Numbered from the stretch's first letter, positions 25,910 through 34,982 are shown. The stretch: 64,000 bases of DNA from Oscillospiraceae bacterium (GCA_902802045.1 CADCKQ010000003.1:248001-312000), one strand, 5' to 3'. The notes: a model not told the origin generated them from the letters alone. Made by a program: numbers and translations.

Positions 25910-28237
25910 ATGAAAAAGTATCTCGCGCTTGTTCTTGCTTTGATCATGTGCGTCGGACTTCTCTCCGGTTGCGGCCAGGCAGCAGCTCCTGCAGCTGAAG
26001 CAACCAAAGCAGAGGCTGAGCCCGCAGCCGAGGCAGTGGCAGAAGCAGAACCTGCAGAGACCGATGCCGACACTCCGCTGGTCGTCGGCTACTCCCCCTT
26101 CAACGAGAAGTTTTCACCTTTCTTCTCTGAGACCGCTTATGACCAGGACGTCTGGGCAATGACTCAGATCCCCCTGCTGACAAGTGATCGTCAGGGCGCC
26201 ATCATAATGGATGGCATCGAAGGCGAGACCATCAACTACAACGGCACGGACTATACCTACTATGGTCCTGCAGACTGTGTTATCACTGAGAATGACGACG
26301 GAACCGTCTTCTATGATTTCAAGCTCCGTGATGACCTCGTTTTCTCTGATGGCGAACCCGTAACGATCGATGACGTTATCTTCTCAATGTATGTCCTCTG
26401 CGATCCGACCTATGACGGAAGCTCAACTCTCTTTGCCCTTCCTATCGAAGGCATGGAAGCATACCGCAGCGGTATGGATACTCTTCTGAACCTCCTGTTC
26501 AATGCAGGCCGTGACAACACCGATTTCACTCTTTGGGATGAGGCAACTCAGACTGCTTTCTGGGAGAAATACGATGCTGCAACTCTCGGTCTTGCTCAGG
26601 AGATCGTAGATTATCTTGTTGAGGCCGGCTATAACGCAGAAGAAGACGACATGTCTGCTAAAGCAGCAAACTGGGGCTTCGATGTCGCTGAAGGCGGCAC
26701 GATTGAAGATTTCGCTGCAGCTATAGGTGAAGCTTACGGCTCTGATGTCGCAGGCATGATCAACACAGAGAACGCCGGTTCTTCTGTTGACGATCTCTTC
26801 CCCGGCCTTGCCGATTATTCTACAGCAGGTATTCAGACAGGTGAGTCCGCAGCAAACATCACCGGTATCCAGAAGATCGATGATTACAATCTGCGCGTCG
26901 TTCTCACTGAGGTTGATGCCACTGCTATCTACCAGCTTGGCGTATCCATTGCTCCTCTGCACTACTATGGCGACTCTTCCCTCTATGACTATGACAACAA
27001 CTCCTTCGGTTTCACCAAGGGCGATCTGAGCGTTGTCCGCAGTGTTACCACTCAGCCCATGGGCGCCGGCCCTTACAAGTTCCTCAAATACGAGGACGGT
27101 GTTGTCTACTTCGAGGCAAACGACTCTTACTTCAAGGGCGCCCCGAAGACAAAGTACATCAACTTCCAGCAGTGCATGTCCGATGACGACAAGCTCAACG
27201 GCGTAGTCACCGGAACAATCGATATCACAGATCCTTCCTTCTCACAGTCCACTGTTGACGCCATCATCTCCGCAAACGGCGGTGAAGGCGTAACAGGCAG
27301 TGTTATTGCGACCGACACTGTCGATAACCTCGGTTACGGTTATTGCGGAATCAATGCAAAACGCGTAAACGTCGGCGGTGAGATAGACAGCGACGCTTCC
27401 AAGGCTCTCCGTAAGGCATTTGCAACCGTCTTCGCAGTTTATCGCGATGTAGCGGTTGAGTCTTACTACGGCGAGCGCGCTTCTGTTATCAACTATCCTA
27501 TCTCCAACACTTCCTGGGCAGCTCCCCAGGCGAGTGACGACGGCTACAAACTCGCATTCTCTGTCGACGCTGATGGCAACGACATCTACACTTCCGGCAT
27601 GTCCGCTGATGAAAAATATGAAGCCGCTCTCAATGCAGCTCTCGGATTCTTTGAGGCTGCAGGCTACACAGTTGAAGACGGCAAACTCACAGCAGCTCCC
27701 GAAGGTGCTGCTCTCGAGTACGAACTCCTCATCCCCGGCGACGGAGCAGGCGATCACCCTGCATTCATGATGGTAACTGAGGCCTCTGAGGCTCTCGCAA
27801 CCATCGGTATGAATCTCATAGTCACCGACCTTACCAACTCTTCCGAGCTCTGGACAGGTCTTGAGGCCAACCAGGTCGATATGTGGTGTGCAGCATGGGG
27901 CGCAACTGTCGATCCCGATATGTACCAGATCTATTACTCTGATGTTGCAAACGGCGGAGTTGCAGCAGGCGGTTCCAACTACATGTACGGCATAGCCGAT
28001 GAAGAGCTTGACCAGCTGATCCTCGACGCGCGCAAGTCTCTTGATCAGAGCTACCGCAAGACAATGTACAAGGCCTGCCTCGATATCATCATCGACTGGG
28101 CCTGCGAGATCCCTGTATATCAGCGTCAGAATGCTATCATCTTCTCCGCTGATCGCGTCGATCTCGACACAGTAACTCCCGACATCACAACCTTCTACGG
28201 CTGGATGATGGAGATCGAAAACACTGTACTTAAGTAA
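25910..28237 (+). CDS. Peptide-binding lipoprotein, SBP family 5 (system 2)
   Basis: Large surface lipoprotein, 775 residues. Signal MKKYLALVLALIMCVGLLSGC (lipid Cys at about 21), then an Ala/Glu-rich linker to about 52. The family body is in normal order: LVVGYSPFNEKFSPFFSET at the mature start, DFKLRDDLVFSDGEPVTIDD, GAGPYKFLKYEDGVVYFEAN, and a C-terminal YRKTMYKACLDIIIDW-type segment ending near residue 775. It is about 200 residues longer than classical OppA; the excess sits between about 180 and 310. It opens the second peptide importer and is followed by intercistronic hairpins that should favour its expression over the permeases. Confidence 0.92.
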   Translation: MKKYLALVLALIMCVGLLSGCGQAAAPAAEATKAEAEPAAEAVAEAEPAETDADTPLVVGYSPFNEKFSPFFSETAYDQDVWAMTQIPLLTSDRQGAIIMDGIEGETINYNGTDYTYYGPADCVITENDDGTVFYDFKLRDDLVFSDGEPVTIDDVIFSMYVLCDPTYDGSSTLFALPIEGMEAYRSGMDTLLNLLFNAGRDNTDFTLWDEATQTAFWEKYDAATLGLAQEIVDYLVEAGYNAEEDDMSAKAANWGFDVAEGGTIEDFAAAIGEAYGSDVAGMINTENAGSSVDDLFPGLADYSTAGIQTGESAANITGIQKIDDYNLRVVLTEVDATAIYQLGVSIAPLHYYGDSSLYDYDNNSFGFTKGDLSVVRSVTTQPMGAGPYKFLKYEDGVVYFEANDSYFKGAPKTKYINFQQCMSDDDKLNGVVTGTIDITDPSFSQSTVDAIISANGGEGVTGSVIATDTVDNLGYGYCGINAKRVNVGGEIDSDASKALRKAFATVFAVYRDVAVESYYGERASVINYPISNTSWAAPQASDDGYKLAFSVDADGNDIYTSGMSADEKYEAALNAALGFFEAAGYTVEDGKLTAAPEGAALEYELLIPGDGAGDHPAFMMVTEASEALATIGMNLIVTDLTNSSELWTGLEANQVDMWCAAWGATVDPDMYQIYYSDVANGGVAAGGSNYMYGIADEELDQLILDARKSLDQSYRKTMYKACLDIIIDWACEIPVYQRQNAIIFSADRVDLDTVTPDITTFYGWMMEIENTVLK

Positions 28238-28270
28238 TCTGATTACAGCTGTATACTGATTTTTGCAAAC

Positions 28271-28363
28271 AGCATCCCGGCGGTTTATAAAACCGTCGGG
28301 ATGCTCCCCGCTCTGTATATGCGGAAGTGCCTCATCCTGTATGGGGCATTGCCTGATATACAG
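28271..28363 (+). promoter_or_regulatory. Two hairpins between binding protein and permease of system 2
   Basis: First stem AGCATCCCGGCGGTTT / AAACCGTCGGGATGCT (28271-28305, one mismatch), then a nested stem TGTATAT..ATATACA enclosing TGCC..GGCA (28314-28363). Neither is followed by a T-run. They are likely 3' mRNA stabilisers for the upstream gene. Confidence 0.55.
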
Positions 28364-28386
28364 AAGAATGAATGGAGGGATGTCTA

Positions 28387-29373
28387 TTGCGCAAATACAT
28401 TCTGAAGCGCATCCTGATCTCGATTGTAATACTGTTCTTTGTCGGTTTTATAATCTACGCTCTGATGCGCTGTCTGCCTACTTCATATATAGAAAATATG
28501 GCGAGGCAGAAATCCATGCAGCCCAATTCGAAAAGCTATGAGGAATGGATGACCCAGCTGACCGCCATGTATAACATGGATAAGGGGATCATCCCTGGCT
28601 ATTTCTCCTGGCTGGGGCAGGCATTTCGCGGAGAATTCGGCGACAGCTGGTTCTATACTGTTCCCGTTCTGGAAAAATTTAACGAGACTGTCTGGCTTTC
28701 GTTCATAATGGGAGGGATCGTTCTCATCTTTGAGATCATTATTGCAATTCCTCTCGGGATCGTTGCCGCCACCAAGCAGTACAGCACATCGGACTATGTG
28801 ATTTCTGTCATAGCCCTTGCAGGTATTTCTCTCCCGACCTTCTTCTTTGCCTCTCTGCTGAAACTTGTGTTCAGTGTGAAGCTCGGGTGGTTCGACCTGT
28901 TCGGGCTTGTCGGGAGAAACTACAATCTGCTCTCGGCCTCCGGGCAGTTCTGGGACAAGGCAAAGCATCTTGTTCTGCCTATAGTCACTCTTGTTGTAAT
29001 AAGCATAGGCGGACTCATGCGTTATACAAGAACCAATATGCTTGAAGTGCTGAACGCCGATTATATCCGTACAGCGCGCGCGAAAGGTCTTTCCGAGAGA
29101 AAGGTCATCTATAATCACGCATTCAGAAATACGCTCATTCCTCTTGTTACCATTATCGGCGGAAGTCTTCCGGGATTGTTCTCCGGTGCCCTTATTACCG
29201 AGACCCTCTATGCCATTCCGGGAATAGGATATACCTCCTATCAGGCGATGGTGGCCGGAGATATTCCGTTTTCGATGTTCTATCTTGTATTTCTGTCTAT
29301 CCTGACGCTCGCGGGCAATCTGATAGCGGACATTCTGTATGCCGTTGTCGATCCGCGCGTGCGTATATCCTGA
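28387..29373 (+). CDS. Peptide ABC transporter permease, OppB/DppB family (system 2)
   Basis: Permease of 328 residues with the OppB N-terminus RKYILKRILISIVILFFVG and an outer segment rich in Met/Asp before the second span. The coupling loop is DYIRTARAKGLSERKVIYNHAFRN. The supported start is TTG at 28387 with GGAGGG seven bases upstream; an ATG five codons earlier overlaps that ribosome site and is unlikely. It follows the binding-protein gene after the hairpin region and precedes oppC by 19 bases. Confidence 0.9.
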   Translation: MRKYILKRILISIVILFFVGFIIYALMRCLPTSYIENMARQKSMQPNSKSYEEWMTQLTAMYNMDKGIIPGYFSWLGQAFRGEFGDSWFYTVPVLEKFNETVWLSFIMGGIVLIFEIIIAIPLGIVAATKQYSTSDYVISVIALAGISLPTFFFASLLKLVFSVKLGWFDLFGLVGRNYNLLSASGQFWDKAKHLVLPIVTLVVISIGGLMRYTRTNMLEVLNADYIRTARAKGLSERKVIYNHAFRNTLIPLVTIIGGSLPGLFSGALITETLYAIPGIGYTSYQAMVAGDIPFSMFYLVFLSILTLAGNLIADILYAVVDPRVRIS

Positions 29374-29392
29374 GGAAAGGAGTGTGAGTATT

Positions 29393-31054
29393 GTGGATGA
29401 AAACAAAAATATAAACACCCCTGAAACCGAAGAGCAGAATTATTCTCTCAATGATGACCGCCGCGTAAAGGTCCTGTCTCCGGGTGCTCTGGTAATGAAG
29501 CGTTTCTGGCGCAACAGGCTGGCTGTTGTCGGCATGAGCGTCCTCATCTTCATGTTCCTCTTCTCCTTTGCTGGCGGAATCATTTCTCCCTATGGGCAGA
29601 ATCAGTTCTTTTATAAAGACGTTGAGATAAGCCGTGAATTTGCGGCCGTCACGGAAAATGACGAGTTCCGCTACAGAGCGAGCGACTCCACAGATAAATT
29701 CGGAAGCGCGGTGCAGGCACAGGCAATGCTCGCGATCCAGACCAAGAAGGCTGATTTCACATATCGCGACATCGCCTATACCGTCTCCGAAGAGGGAGAG
29801 AATTTCTACAGCATATACAGCGACGGAGAGCTTGTCGGGATCGCATATAAGGACATCGTAAGTTCTTCTGTCGAAGGTACAAAGCTCAGCTTTGATTTTA
29901 TTTACTCTGCCTTAAAAGCATATACTTCCGATACTTCCAAGGGAGACAGCAGCTTCTCAGCCGAAGGAGCAGAGTATACTATCAGCGATCTCGGTTATAT
30001 TTCCGACGCCTCCGGAAATGAAGTCGCGTATATAAGCCGCTATGTAGTCCAGGCGATCATGGGCGATGTTTTCCTCTCCCGCGATTTCAAAGAAAAGCTT
30101 ATTGAGACCATTATGGCCGGCGGAACGGAATTCAGCTATACGGACGAGTCCCTTATCATTACTGAAGATGAAGAACCCGTGTCCGAAGAAGAAGACGAAG
30201 CCAATATTCTTGCAACAGATGACGTAACGGAAGCTGAAGCGCCTGTAAGCGCAACGGCCGAGTACACGATCCGGCCCAACCAGAACCACAAAGGCTGGTC
30301 TATCCGTCAGCTGCAAAGCTCAAGGCAGTATGACACGTATTCATCTCCGAACAAAGCTCATTGGCTCGGAACCGACAGATACGGCATGGATATGCTTACG
30401 AGACTCATGTACGGCGGTAGAGTTTCTCTCCTTATCGGTTTTATAGTAGTTATAATCGAGACCTTGATCGGCGTTATAATGGGCGGCATCTCCGGATATT
30501 TCGGAGGCTGGGTCGACAATCTTATCATGCGTCTGGTCGATATCTTCTACTGCATACCATCAATGCCTATAATAATCATTCTGGGTGCCGCTATGGATGC
30601 CCAGAGAGTTGACCCTTCGGTCCGAATGGTCTACCTGATGCTTATCCTCGGTATCCTGGGCTGGGCGGGAATCGCCCGTCTGGTAAGAGGTCAGATCCTT
30701 TCCCTTCGCGAGCAGGAATTCATGACCGCGACAGAGGCCAGCGGCCTGAGTGTAAAGTCAAGGATCTTCAAACATCTGATCCCGAACGTTATTCCCCAGC
30801 TGATAGTCAACTGCACCATGAGCCTCGGCGGAGTTATCATCACAGAGGCAACTCTGAGCTTCCTGGGTCTCGGCGTCAAATTCCCATTCGCGTCCTGGGG
30901 AAATATAATCAATGATGTCAACAACACTCACGTGCTTACGACATACTGGTTTATCTGGATCCCTGCCGGTACGCTTCTCCTGCTCACAGTACTTGCCTTT
31001 AACCTCGTCGGAGACGGTCTTCGCGACGCCTTTGACCCGAGAATGAACCGTTAA
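29393..31054 (+). CDS. OppC-family permease with a large extracytoplasmic insertion (system 2)
   Basis: 553 residues, about 200-250 more than a normal OppC. The cytoplasmic arm (1-42) and first span (43-65, SVLIFMFLFSFAGGIISPYG) are ordinary, and the canonical loop motif HWLGTDRYGMD appears only near residue 322. Between them lies a domain of about 250 residues, predicted outside the membrane. It holds two similar beta-rich stretches (YTVSEEGENFYSIYSDGELV and YTISDLGYISDASGNEVAY) and an acidic run EDEEPVSEEEDEANIL. The C-terminal core is normal and ends DGLRDAFDPRMNR. The GTG start has AAAGGAG ten bases upstream. The domain may help dock the long binding protein; this is inference. Confidence 0.88.
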   Translation: MDENKNINTPETEEQNYSLNDDRRVKVLSPGALVMKRFWRNRLAVVGMSVLIFMFLFSFAGGIISPYGQNQFFYKDVEISREFAAVTENDEFRYRASDSTDKFGSAVQAQAMLAIQTKKADFTYRDIAYTVSEEGENFYSIYSDGELVGIAYKDIVSSSVEGTKLSFDFIYSALKAYTSDTSKGDSSFSAEGAEYTISDLGYISDASGNEVAYISRYVVQAIMGDVFLSRDFKEKLIETIMAGGTEFSYTDESLIITEDEEPVSEEEDEANILATDDVTEAEAPVSATAEYTIRPNQNHKGWSIRQLQSSRQYDTYSSPNKAHWLGTDRYGMDMLTRLMYGGRVSLLIGFIVVIIETLIGVIMGGISGYFGGWVDNLIMRLVDIFYCIPSMPIIIILGAAMDAQRVDPSVRMVYLMLILGILGWAGIARLVRGQILSLREQEFMTATEASGLSVKSRIFKHLIPNVIPQLIVNCTMSLGGVIITEATLSFLGLGVKFPFASWGNIINDVNNTHVLTTYWFIWIPAGTLLLLTVLAFNLVGDGLRDAFDPRMNR

Positions 31055-31067
31055 GGAGGGGTTTGCG

Positions 31068-32213
31068 ATGGCTAAGAAAAACAATGACGGTTATCTGTCA
31101 GCCAGGGAATCCCGCCGTATAACAAGGGAAAACCGCAAGATAACAAACGTATACGAAAAACAGCGCAAACGCAAAAATGTTCCCGAGAGCGAATACCTTA
31201 CTGCCATGAACGACCCCGGCAATTCGCTTGAAATAGAAAATCTTCACACCTATTTCTTCTCTGACGTCGGAACAGTCCACGCCGTTGACGGGATCTCCTT
31301 TGAGGTCCCGATAGGCAAAACTGTCGGCGTCGTCGGAGAATCCGGATGCGGAAAGAGCGTCACAAGTCTTTCGATAATGCAGCTCCTCCAGCGCCCTCAG
31401 GGACAGGTCACCGCAGGCGAGATAAGACTGAATCTCGGGAACAAGGCATATGACCTGACCAAGACCCCGAACGAAGTGATGCAGAACATCCGCGGAAACT
31501 ACGTCTCAATGATCTTCCAGGAGCCCATGACCGCTCTGAACCCGGTCTTCCGTATAGGAGATCAGGTGGATGAAGTAATTGCTCTTCACGACGGCGAGGG
31601 AAAGACCGAGGAAGAAATCAAGGCGCGCACCATAAGCCTCCTCGAAATGGTCGGAATAGCCAACAGCGAGGGCGTATATAAAATGTACCCCCACGAGCTC
31701 TCGGGCGGTATGCGCCAGAGAGTTATGATTGCCATGGCACTAGCCTGCAATCCGAAAATAATCATTGCAGACGAGCCCACTACAGCTCTGGACGTTACGA
31801 TCCAGGCACAGATCCTCGACCTGCTGCGGAACCTTAAGGACAAGATCAATTCTTCGATCATGTTTATAACCCATGACCTGGGCGTAATTGCAGAGATGGC
31901 GGATTACGTGGTGGTCATGTACGCCGGAAAGATCGTGGAAAAAGGAACTGCAGAGGAGATATTTGCACATCCCGCACACCCCTACACGATCGGCCTGATG
32001 GCTTCCAAGCCGGTGGTCGGCAAGAAGGTGGACAAGCTTTATTCGATACCCGGCAAGGTACCGAATCCCGTAAACATGCCGGATTACTGTTATTTCAAAG
32101 ACCGTTGCGAGCAGTGCGTTGAGGCCTGCAGCGGAGAATACCCCCATGAAATAAAATTGAGCCCGACCCACACTGTTACATGCTACCGCTATTATGGGAA
32201 GGAGGATCAATAA
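31068..32213 (+). CDS. Peptide ABC transporter ATPase, OppD family (system 2)
   Basis: 381-residue ATPase: Walker A GESGCGKS, Q-loop FQEPMTALNP, signature LSGGMRQR, Walker B IIIADEPT, C-terminal CYFKDRCEQCVEAC cluster. It has an N-terminal arm of about 50 residues before the ATPase fold, rich in Arg/Lys (YLSARESRRITRENRKIT), absent from the system 1 homologue. Its stop shares one base with the next ATG (TAATG). Confidence 0.92.
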   Translation: MAKKNNDGYLSARESRRITRENRKITNVYEKQRKRKNVPESEYLTAMNDPGNSLEIENLHTYFFSDVGTVHAVDGISFEVPIGKTVGVVGESGCGKSVTSLSIMQLLQRPQGQVTAGEIRLNLGNKAYDLTKTPNEVMQNIRGNYVSMIFQEPMTALNPVFRIGDQVDEVIALHDGEGKTEEEIKARTISLLEMVGIANSEGVYKMYPHELSGGMRQRVMIAMALACNPKIIIADEPTTALDVTIQAQILDLLRNLKDKINSSIMFITHDLGVIAEMADYVVVMYAGKIVEKGTAEEIFAHPAHPYTIGLMASKPVVGKKVDKLYSIPGKVPNPVNMPDYCYFKDRCEQCVEACSGEYPHEIKLSPTHTVTCYRYYGKEDQ

Positions 32214-33205
32214 TGGATATATACAGCTCTCCTGATTACATTCTTCAGGTAAAAGATCTGAAGATGCACTTCCCGATAAAAAGCGGGATCGTCTCCCATA
32301 CCGTAGGATATGTCAAAGCGGTTGACGGGGTTACCTTCAATCTTCAGCGCGGGATGACCATGGGTCTTGTCGGAGAATCAGGCTGCGGAAAGACCACTAC
32401 AGGCCGCGCGATTCTCCGCCTTTATGACAATATCACTTCAGGCTCAGTTCACTTCAACGGCCAGGATGTTTACGCTCTGTCCAAAAAAGATCTGCGCGCC
32501 ATGCGCCCCAAGATGCAGATAATCTTCCAGGATCCCTTTTCTTCCCTCTCTCCCCGTATGCCCGTAGGTGAGATAATCGGAGAAGCGGTAAGAGAGCATA
32601 ATATCGTTTCAAAAGAGGAATATAACGACTATATAGACACCATCATGGACAACTGCGGTCTTCAGCCTTTCCACAAAGACCGTTATCCCCACGAGTTCTC
32701 GGGCGGCCAGAGACAGCGTATATGCATTGCGAGAGCTCTTGCCCTGAACCCGGAATTCATAGTCTGTGACGAGCCTGTCTCCGCTCTCGACGTATCAATC
32801 CAGGCCCAGATCATCAATCTTCTGAACGATCTTCAGGAAAAATACAAACTCACGTATCTCTTTATCAGCCACGACCTTTCTGTAGTCGAGCACATTTCCG
32901 ATGCTGTCGGTGTAATGTATCTCGGCAATCTGGTGGAATACGGGCCTAAAGAAAAGATATTCGGCAATCCCCTTCATCCTTATACAAAAGCTCTGTTCTC
33001 AGCCATTCCTGTCCCTGATCCCACAGTCAAGATGAACAGGATAGTGCTCGAGGGCTCCATCCCTTCCCCGGCAAATCCTCCCAAAGGCTGCAAGTTCCAT
33101 ACCCGCTGCGCAAATTGCATGGAATGCTGCAAAGAGATCGAGCCCGTGCAGAAAGAGATCGAACCGGGTCATTTCGTCACCTGCCATCTTTATGACGATC
33201 AATGA
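32213..33205 (+). CDS. Peptide ABC transporter ATPase, OppF family (system 2)
   Basis: 330-residue ATPase: Walker [11 protein letters not shown]-loop FQDPFSSLSPRM, signature FSGGQRQR, Walker B FIVCDEPVS, and the C-terminal CKFHTRCANCMECC cluster. The ATG overlaps the previous stop by one base and has GGAGGATC upstream. With the OppD protein it powers importer 2. Confidence 0.93.
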   Translation: MDIYSSPDYILQVKDLKMHFPIKSGIVSHTVGYVKAVDGVTFNLQRGMTMGLVGESGCGKTTTGRAILRLYDNITSGSVHFNGQDVYALSKKDLRAMRPKMQIIFQDPFSSLSPRMPVGEIIGEAVREHNIVSKEEYNDYIDTIMDNCGLQPFHKDRYPHEFSGGQRQRICIARALALNPEFIVCDEPVSALDVSIQAQIINLLNDLQEKYKLTYLFISHDLSVVEHISDAVGVMYLGNLVEYGPKEKIFGNPLHPYTKALFSAIPVPDPTVKMNRIVLEGSIPSPANPPKGCKFHTRCANCMECCKEIEPVQKEIEPGHFVTCHLYDDQ

Positions 33206-33477
33206 AAAAGGAAAAGAGCAGACCAGAATTTGAAGACGACGGCCGTGTGATCGCCGACATGAGCGATGTCGGACGTCCCAATCTGCTGATTCCGAGGCTG
33301 CCGAACAAAAAGCCTTCCGGCCCGGAAAAAACAGCCCCGTCGGGAGATGACTTCAGCAGGGAGGAAAGAAAGGCCGCCGCTACAGGAGCCCTTGCAGCCG
33401 CTCTGCTGATAGCGTTGGTATTCATCGCGGCAGGAGCGATCCTGATCTTTGCTCTCCAGCTCGGCTGGAATCTGTAA
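33202..33477 (+). CDS. Small membrane protein at the end of opp operon 2
   Basis: 91 residues, unrecognised. A charged N-terminal half (KKEKSRPEFEDDGRVI; NLLIPRLPNKKPSGPEK) is followed by a single Ala-rich hydrophobic span at about 60-87 and ends at the membrane. It overlaps the OppF stop by four bases (ATGA), so it is translated with the transporter. Tail-anchored small proteins attached to transporter operons sometimes modulate the complex; there is no direct evidence here. Confidence 0.72.
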   Translation: MKKEKSRPEFEDDGRVIADMSDVGRPNLLIPRLPNKKPSGPEKTAPSGDDFSREERKAAATGALAAALLIALVFIAAGAILIFALQLGWNL

Positions 33478-33570
33478 TAAAAAACACCTCTTCTGTTTAG
33501 CCGGGTGTTCATAAGACAGTTTTAGTCAAAAAACTGATTTGGGCATCTGGCTGGCAGGGTTGGCAACAAA

Positions 33571-33617
33571 AAGGAAGATGATCTGCATTTTCATGTGCAG
33601 GTCATCTTCCTTTTTTA
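33571..33617. terminator. Bidirectional terminator after opp operon 2
   Basis: Long stem GGAAGATGATCTGCA / TGTGCAGGTCATCTTCC (a few mismatches) flanked by AAAAA on the left and TTTTTT on the right. It ends the rightward operon and the leftward remnants beyond it. The rest of 33478-33678 holds nothing I can identify. Confidence 0.88.
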
Positions 33618-33678
33618 CGGTATAGAGCTGTAATTGTTAATTTGCTTACTTTTTCTCTTCACCGGTACCCAGATCGCA

Positions 33679-33750
33679 CTAGTCCTCTTTATCCGATTCT
33701 CGGATGGAATCGAGGATCAGTCGTTCCGTCTCTATTTGTTCTAACTTCAT
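33679..33750 (-). pseudogene. Truncated GNAT acetyltransferase, N-terminal 23 residues
   Basis: Reads MKLEQIETERLILDSIRESD and three more residues, then TAG. ETERLIL followed by IRESDxED is the hallmark opening of RimJ/RimL-type N-acetyltransferases, whose normal length is about 180. A GGAG site lies ten bases before the ATG, so the start of a real gene is preserved and the rest is lost. It sits 18 bases past the frameshifted hydrolase on the same strand. Confidence 0.7.
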
Positions 33751-33767
33751 GCGGTTCTCACTCCGTT

Positions 33768-34374
33768 CTATTTCTGTCTTTCTCTCAAGATCCAGTCGTC
33801 CAAAAACCGCATCTGTGCCTCCGTGTGAAACCAGTGCTCGCCGCCTTCCATCACGGTGAGCGTGGCGCTGTGTTTTTCCGCAAAGTCGCTGATGGTTTCA
33901 AGCGATGTCAGTTTGTCACGGCTCCCATAGAGGATCTTTGTTGGCACCATCCAGTCGATGGGGTGATTTCGTACATAGCAGAGATACTCCCAGGATAAGT
34001 CCTCGCCAAATGCGGTGTGGATCGTCCCCTTGTGTTTCAGCTCCGCCTCGGTTATGTTCGCCCATTGCATCATATCAGTAATCAGCTTCTCCATATCGAC
34101 GATGGGAGAAATGAAATAAGCCTTGCGGAGCAGATGGTCGATTCCGGCGTTCATACTGAAAAAAAGCGCCGATGCTGTTTGCGATCAGGAGGATGCTCTC
34201 ATACTTCGCTTTCAGCTTCTCCACCGCCGTATGAATCTCCGCGCCGGTTTCCCATGGAGTAAAGGTCTGATAGTCCAGACCGATCATCTCATGCTCCGGA
34301 AAGAGTGCTTTGTAATGCTTGCTCTCCGCCGCGCTGCCGCCCTTGCCGTGAATATACAATACCGCGTCTTTCAT
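33768..34374 (-). pseudogene. Alpha/beta hydrolase, frameshifted at a homopolymer
   Basis: Two frames together make one hydrolase: the N-terminal part MKDAVLYIHGKGGSAAESKH through LLIANSIGAFF, and the C-terminal part MNAGIDHLLRKAYFISP through YGSRDKL (acid) and GGEHWFHTEAQ (His). They are joined at a run of seven T on the coding strand (34159-34165). With six T the frame reads SIGAFFSMNAG and gives an intact 201-residue protein with nucleophile Ser in ANSIGA. It may be a genuine inactivation, slippage-controlled expression or a sequencing error. Substrate unknown. Confidence 0.8.
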
Positions 34375-34389
34375 AGATTCCTCTCAGTA

Positions 34390-34503
34390 TCACGCTTGTT
34401 TCATTTGTCTTATCATCTCATCGGGCCAGAAGCTATTGAAGACAATTCGGCTCAGAATCTTTCCGATTTTAGATAACGACTGAATAACCTTTAACGTATT
34501 CAT
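34390..34503 (-). pseudogene. Short reading frame, probable remnant of a small membrane protein gene
   Basis: 37 codons beginning MNTLKVIQSLSKIGKILS, with AAAGGAG seven bases before the ATG. That opening resembles the start of small clostridial membrane proteins I have seen (roughly 130-150 residues), but here it changes after RIVF to an unrelated tail, SFWPDEMIRQMKQA, and stops. It ends 16 bases before the hydrolase start, so the remnant, hydrolase and GNAT fragment once formed an operon. Confidence 0.45.
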
Positions 34504-34532
34504 TGGTATTCTCCTTTTATGACTTCAAATTT

Positions 34533-34982
34533 TTACATGCTGCATTTATTTTGCATCCCATCCTGATCACTGTATTCCATCGGCGTGAAGCGGATGCCGT
34601 TGACCGTCTTCTCGCTGTCCGTCACGGCAAATCCCAGCGCCTTATAAAAAGGCAAACCGTAGGGTGAGGAATTGAGCGTGATCGTCCGCCCGGGGAAGTC
34701 CTCCCGCATTCTTCTGAACAGCTTTCTCCCGATGCCGAGGCGATGGTACTCCCCCTCCACAAAGAAAAAGCAGATGTGGCATTTCTCCTCCCGGATGCCC
34801 AGCATGCCGACCAGCTTTTCCTCATCAAAGGCTCCATAGTAACGGATTCCGGCAAGATAGGCGTCGTCGTTCAGGCAGCGCTTGAATTCCTCCGTGCCCT
34901 CTGGCGCGTAGTCCGGGGAATCAAACTCGCAGAACACCCGCCACGCAAGTTGAAGAGCTTTGCCTTTCTCCGCATTTTCCAA
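34533..34982 (-). CDS. GNAT-family N-acetyltransferase, 5' end uncertain
   Basis: 149 residues from a TTG start. The acetyl-CoA loop YHRLGIGRKLFRRM and the C-terminal SSPYGLPFYKALGF are clear GNAT features. The frame stays open upstream of the TTG without a start codon, and the upstream codons FRVRPLENAEKG look like the natural family N-terminus (xxxRPLxxAE), so the true start has probably been lost by recombination at the fused fragment 34983-35115. The substrate is unknown. It may be non-functional. Confidence 0.6.
   Translation of the reverse strand: MENAEKGKALQLAWRVFCEFDSPDYAPEGTEEFKRCLNDDAYLAGIRYYGAFDEEKLVGMLGIREEKCHICFFFVEGEYHRLGIGRKLFRRMREDFPGRTITLNSSPYGLPFYKALGFAVTDSEKTVNGIRFTPMEYSDQDGMQNKCSM

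Noticed and set aside
28263..28541. 92-codon frame overlapping the system 2 OppB start
   Set aside because: It crosses both hairpins and runs out of frame into the permease; no ribosome site.
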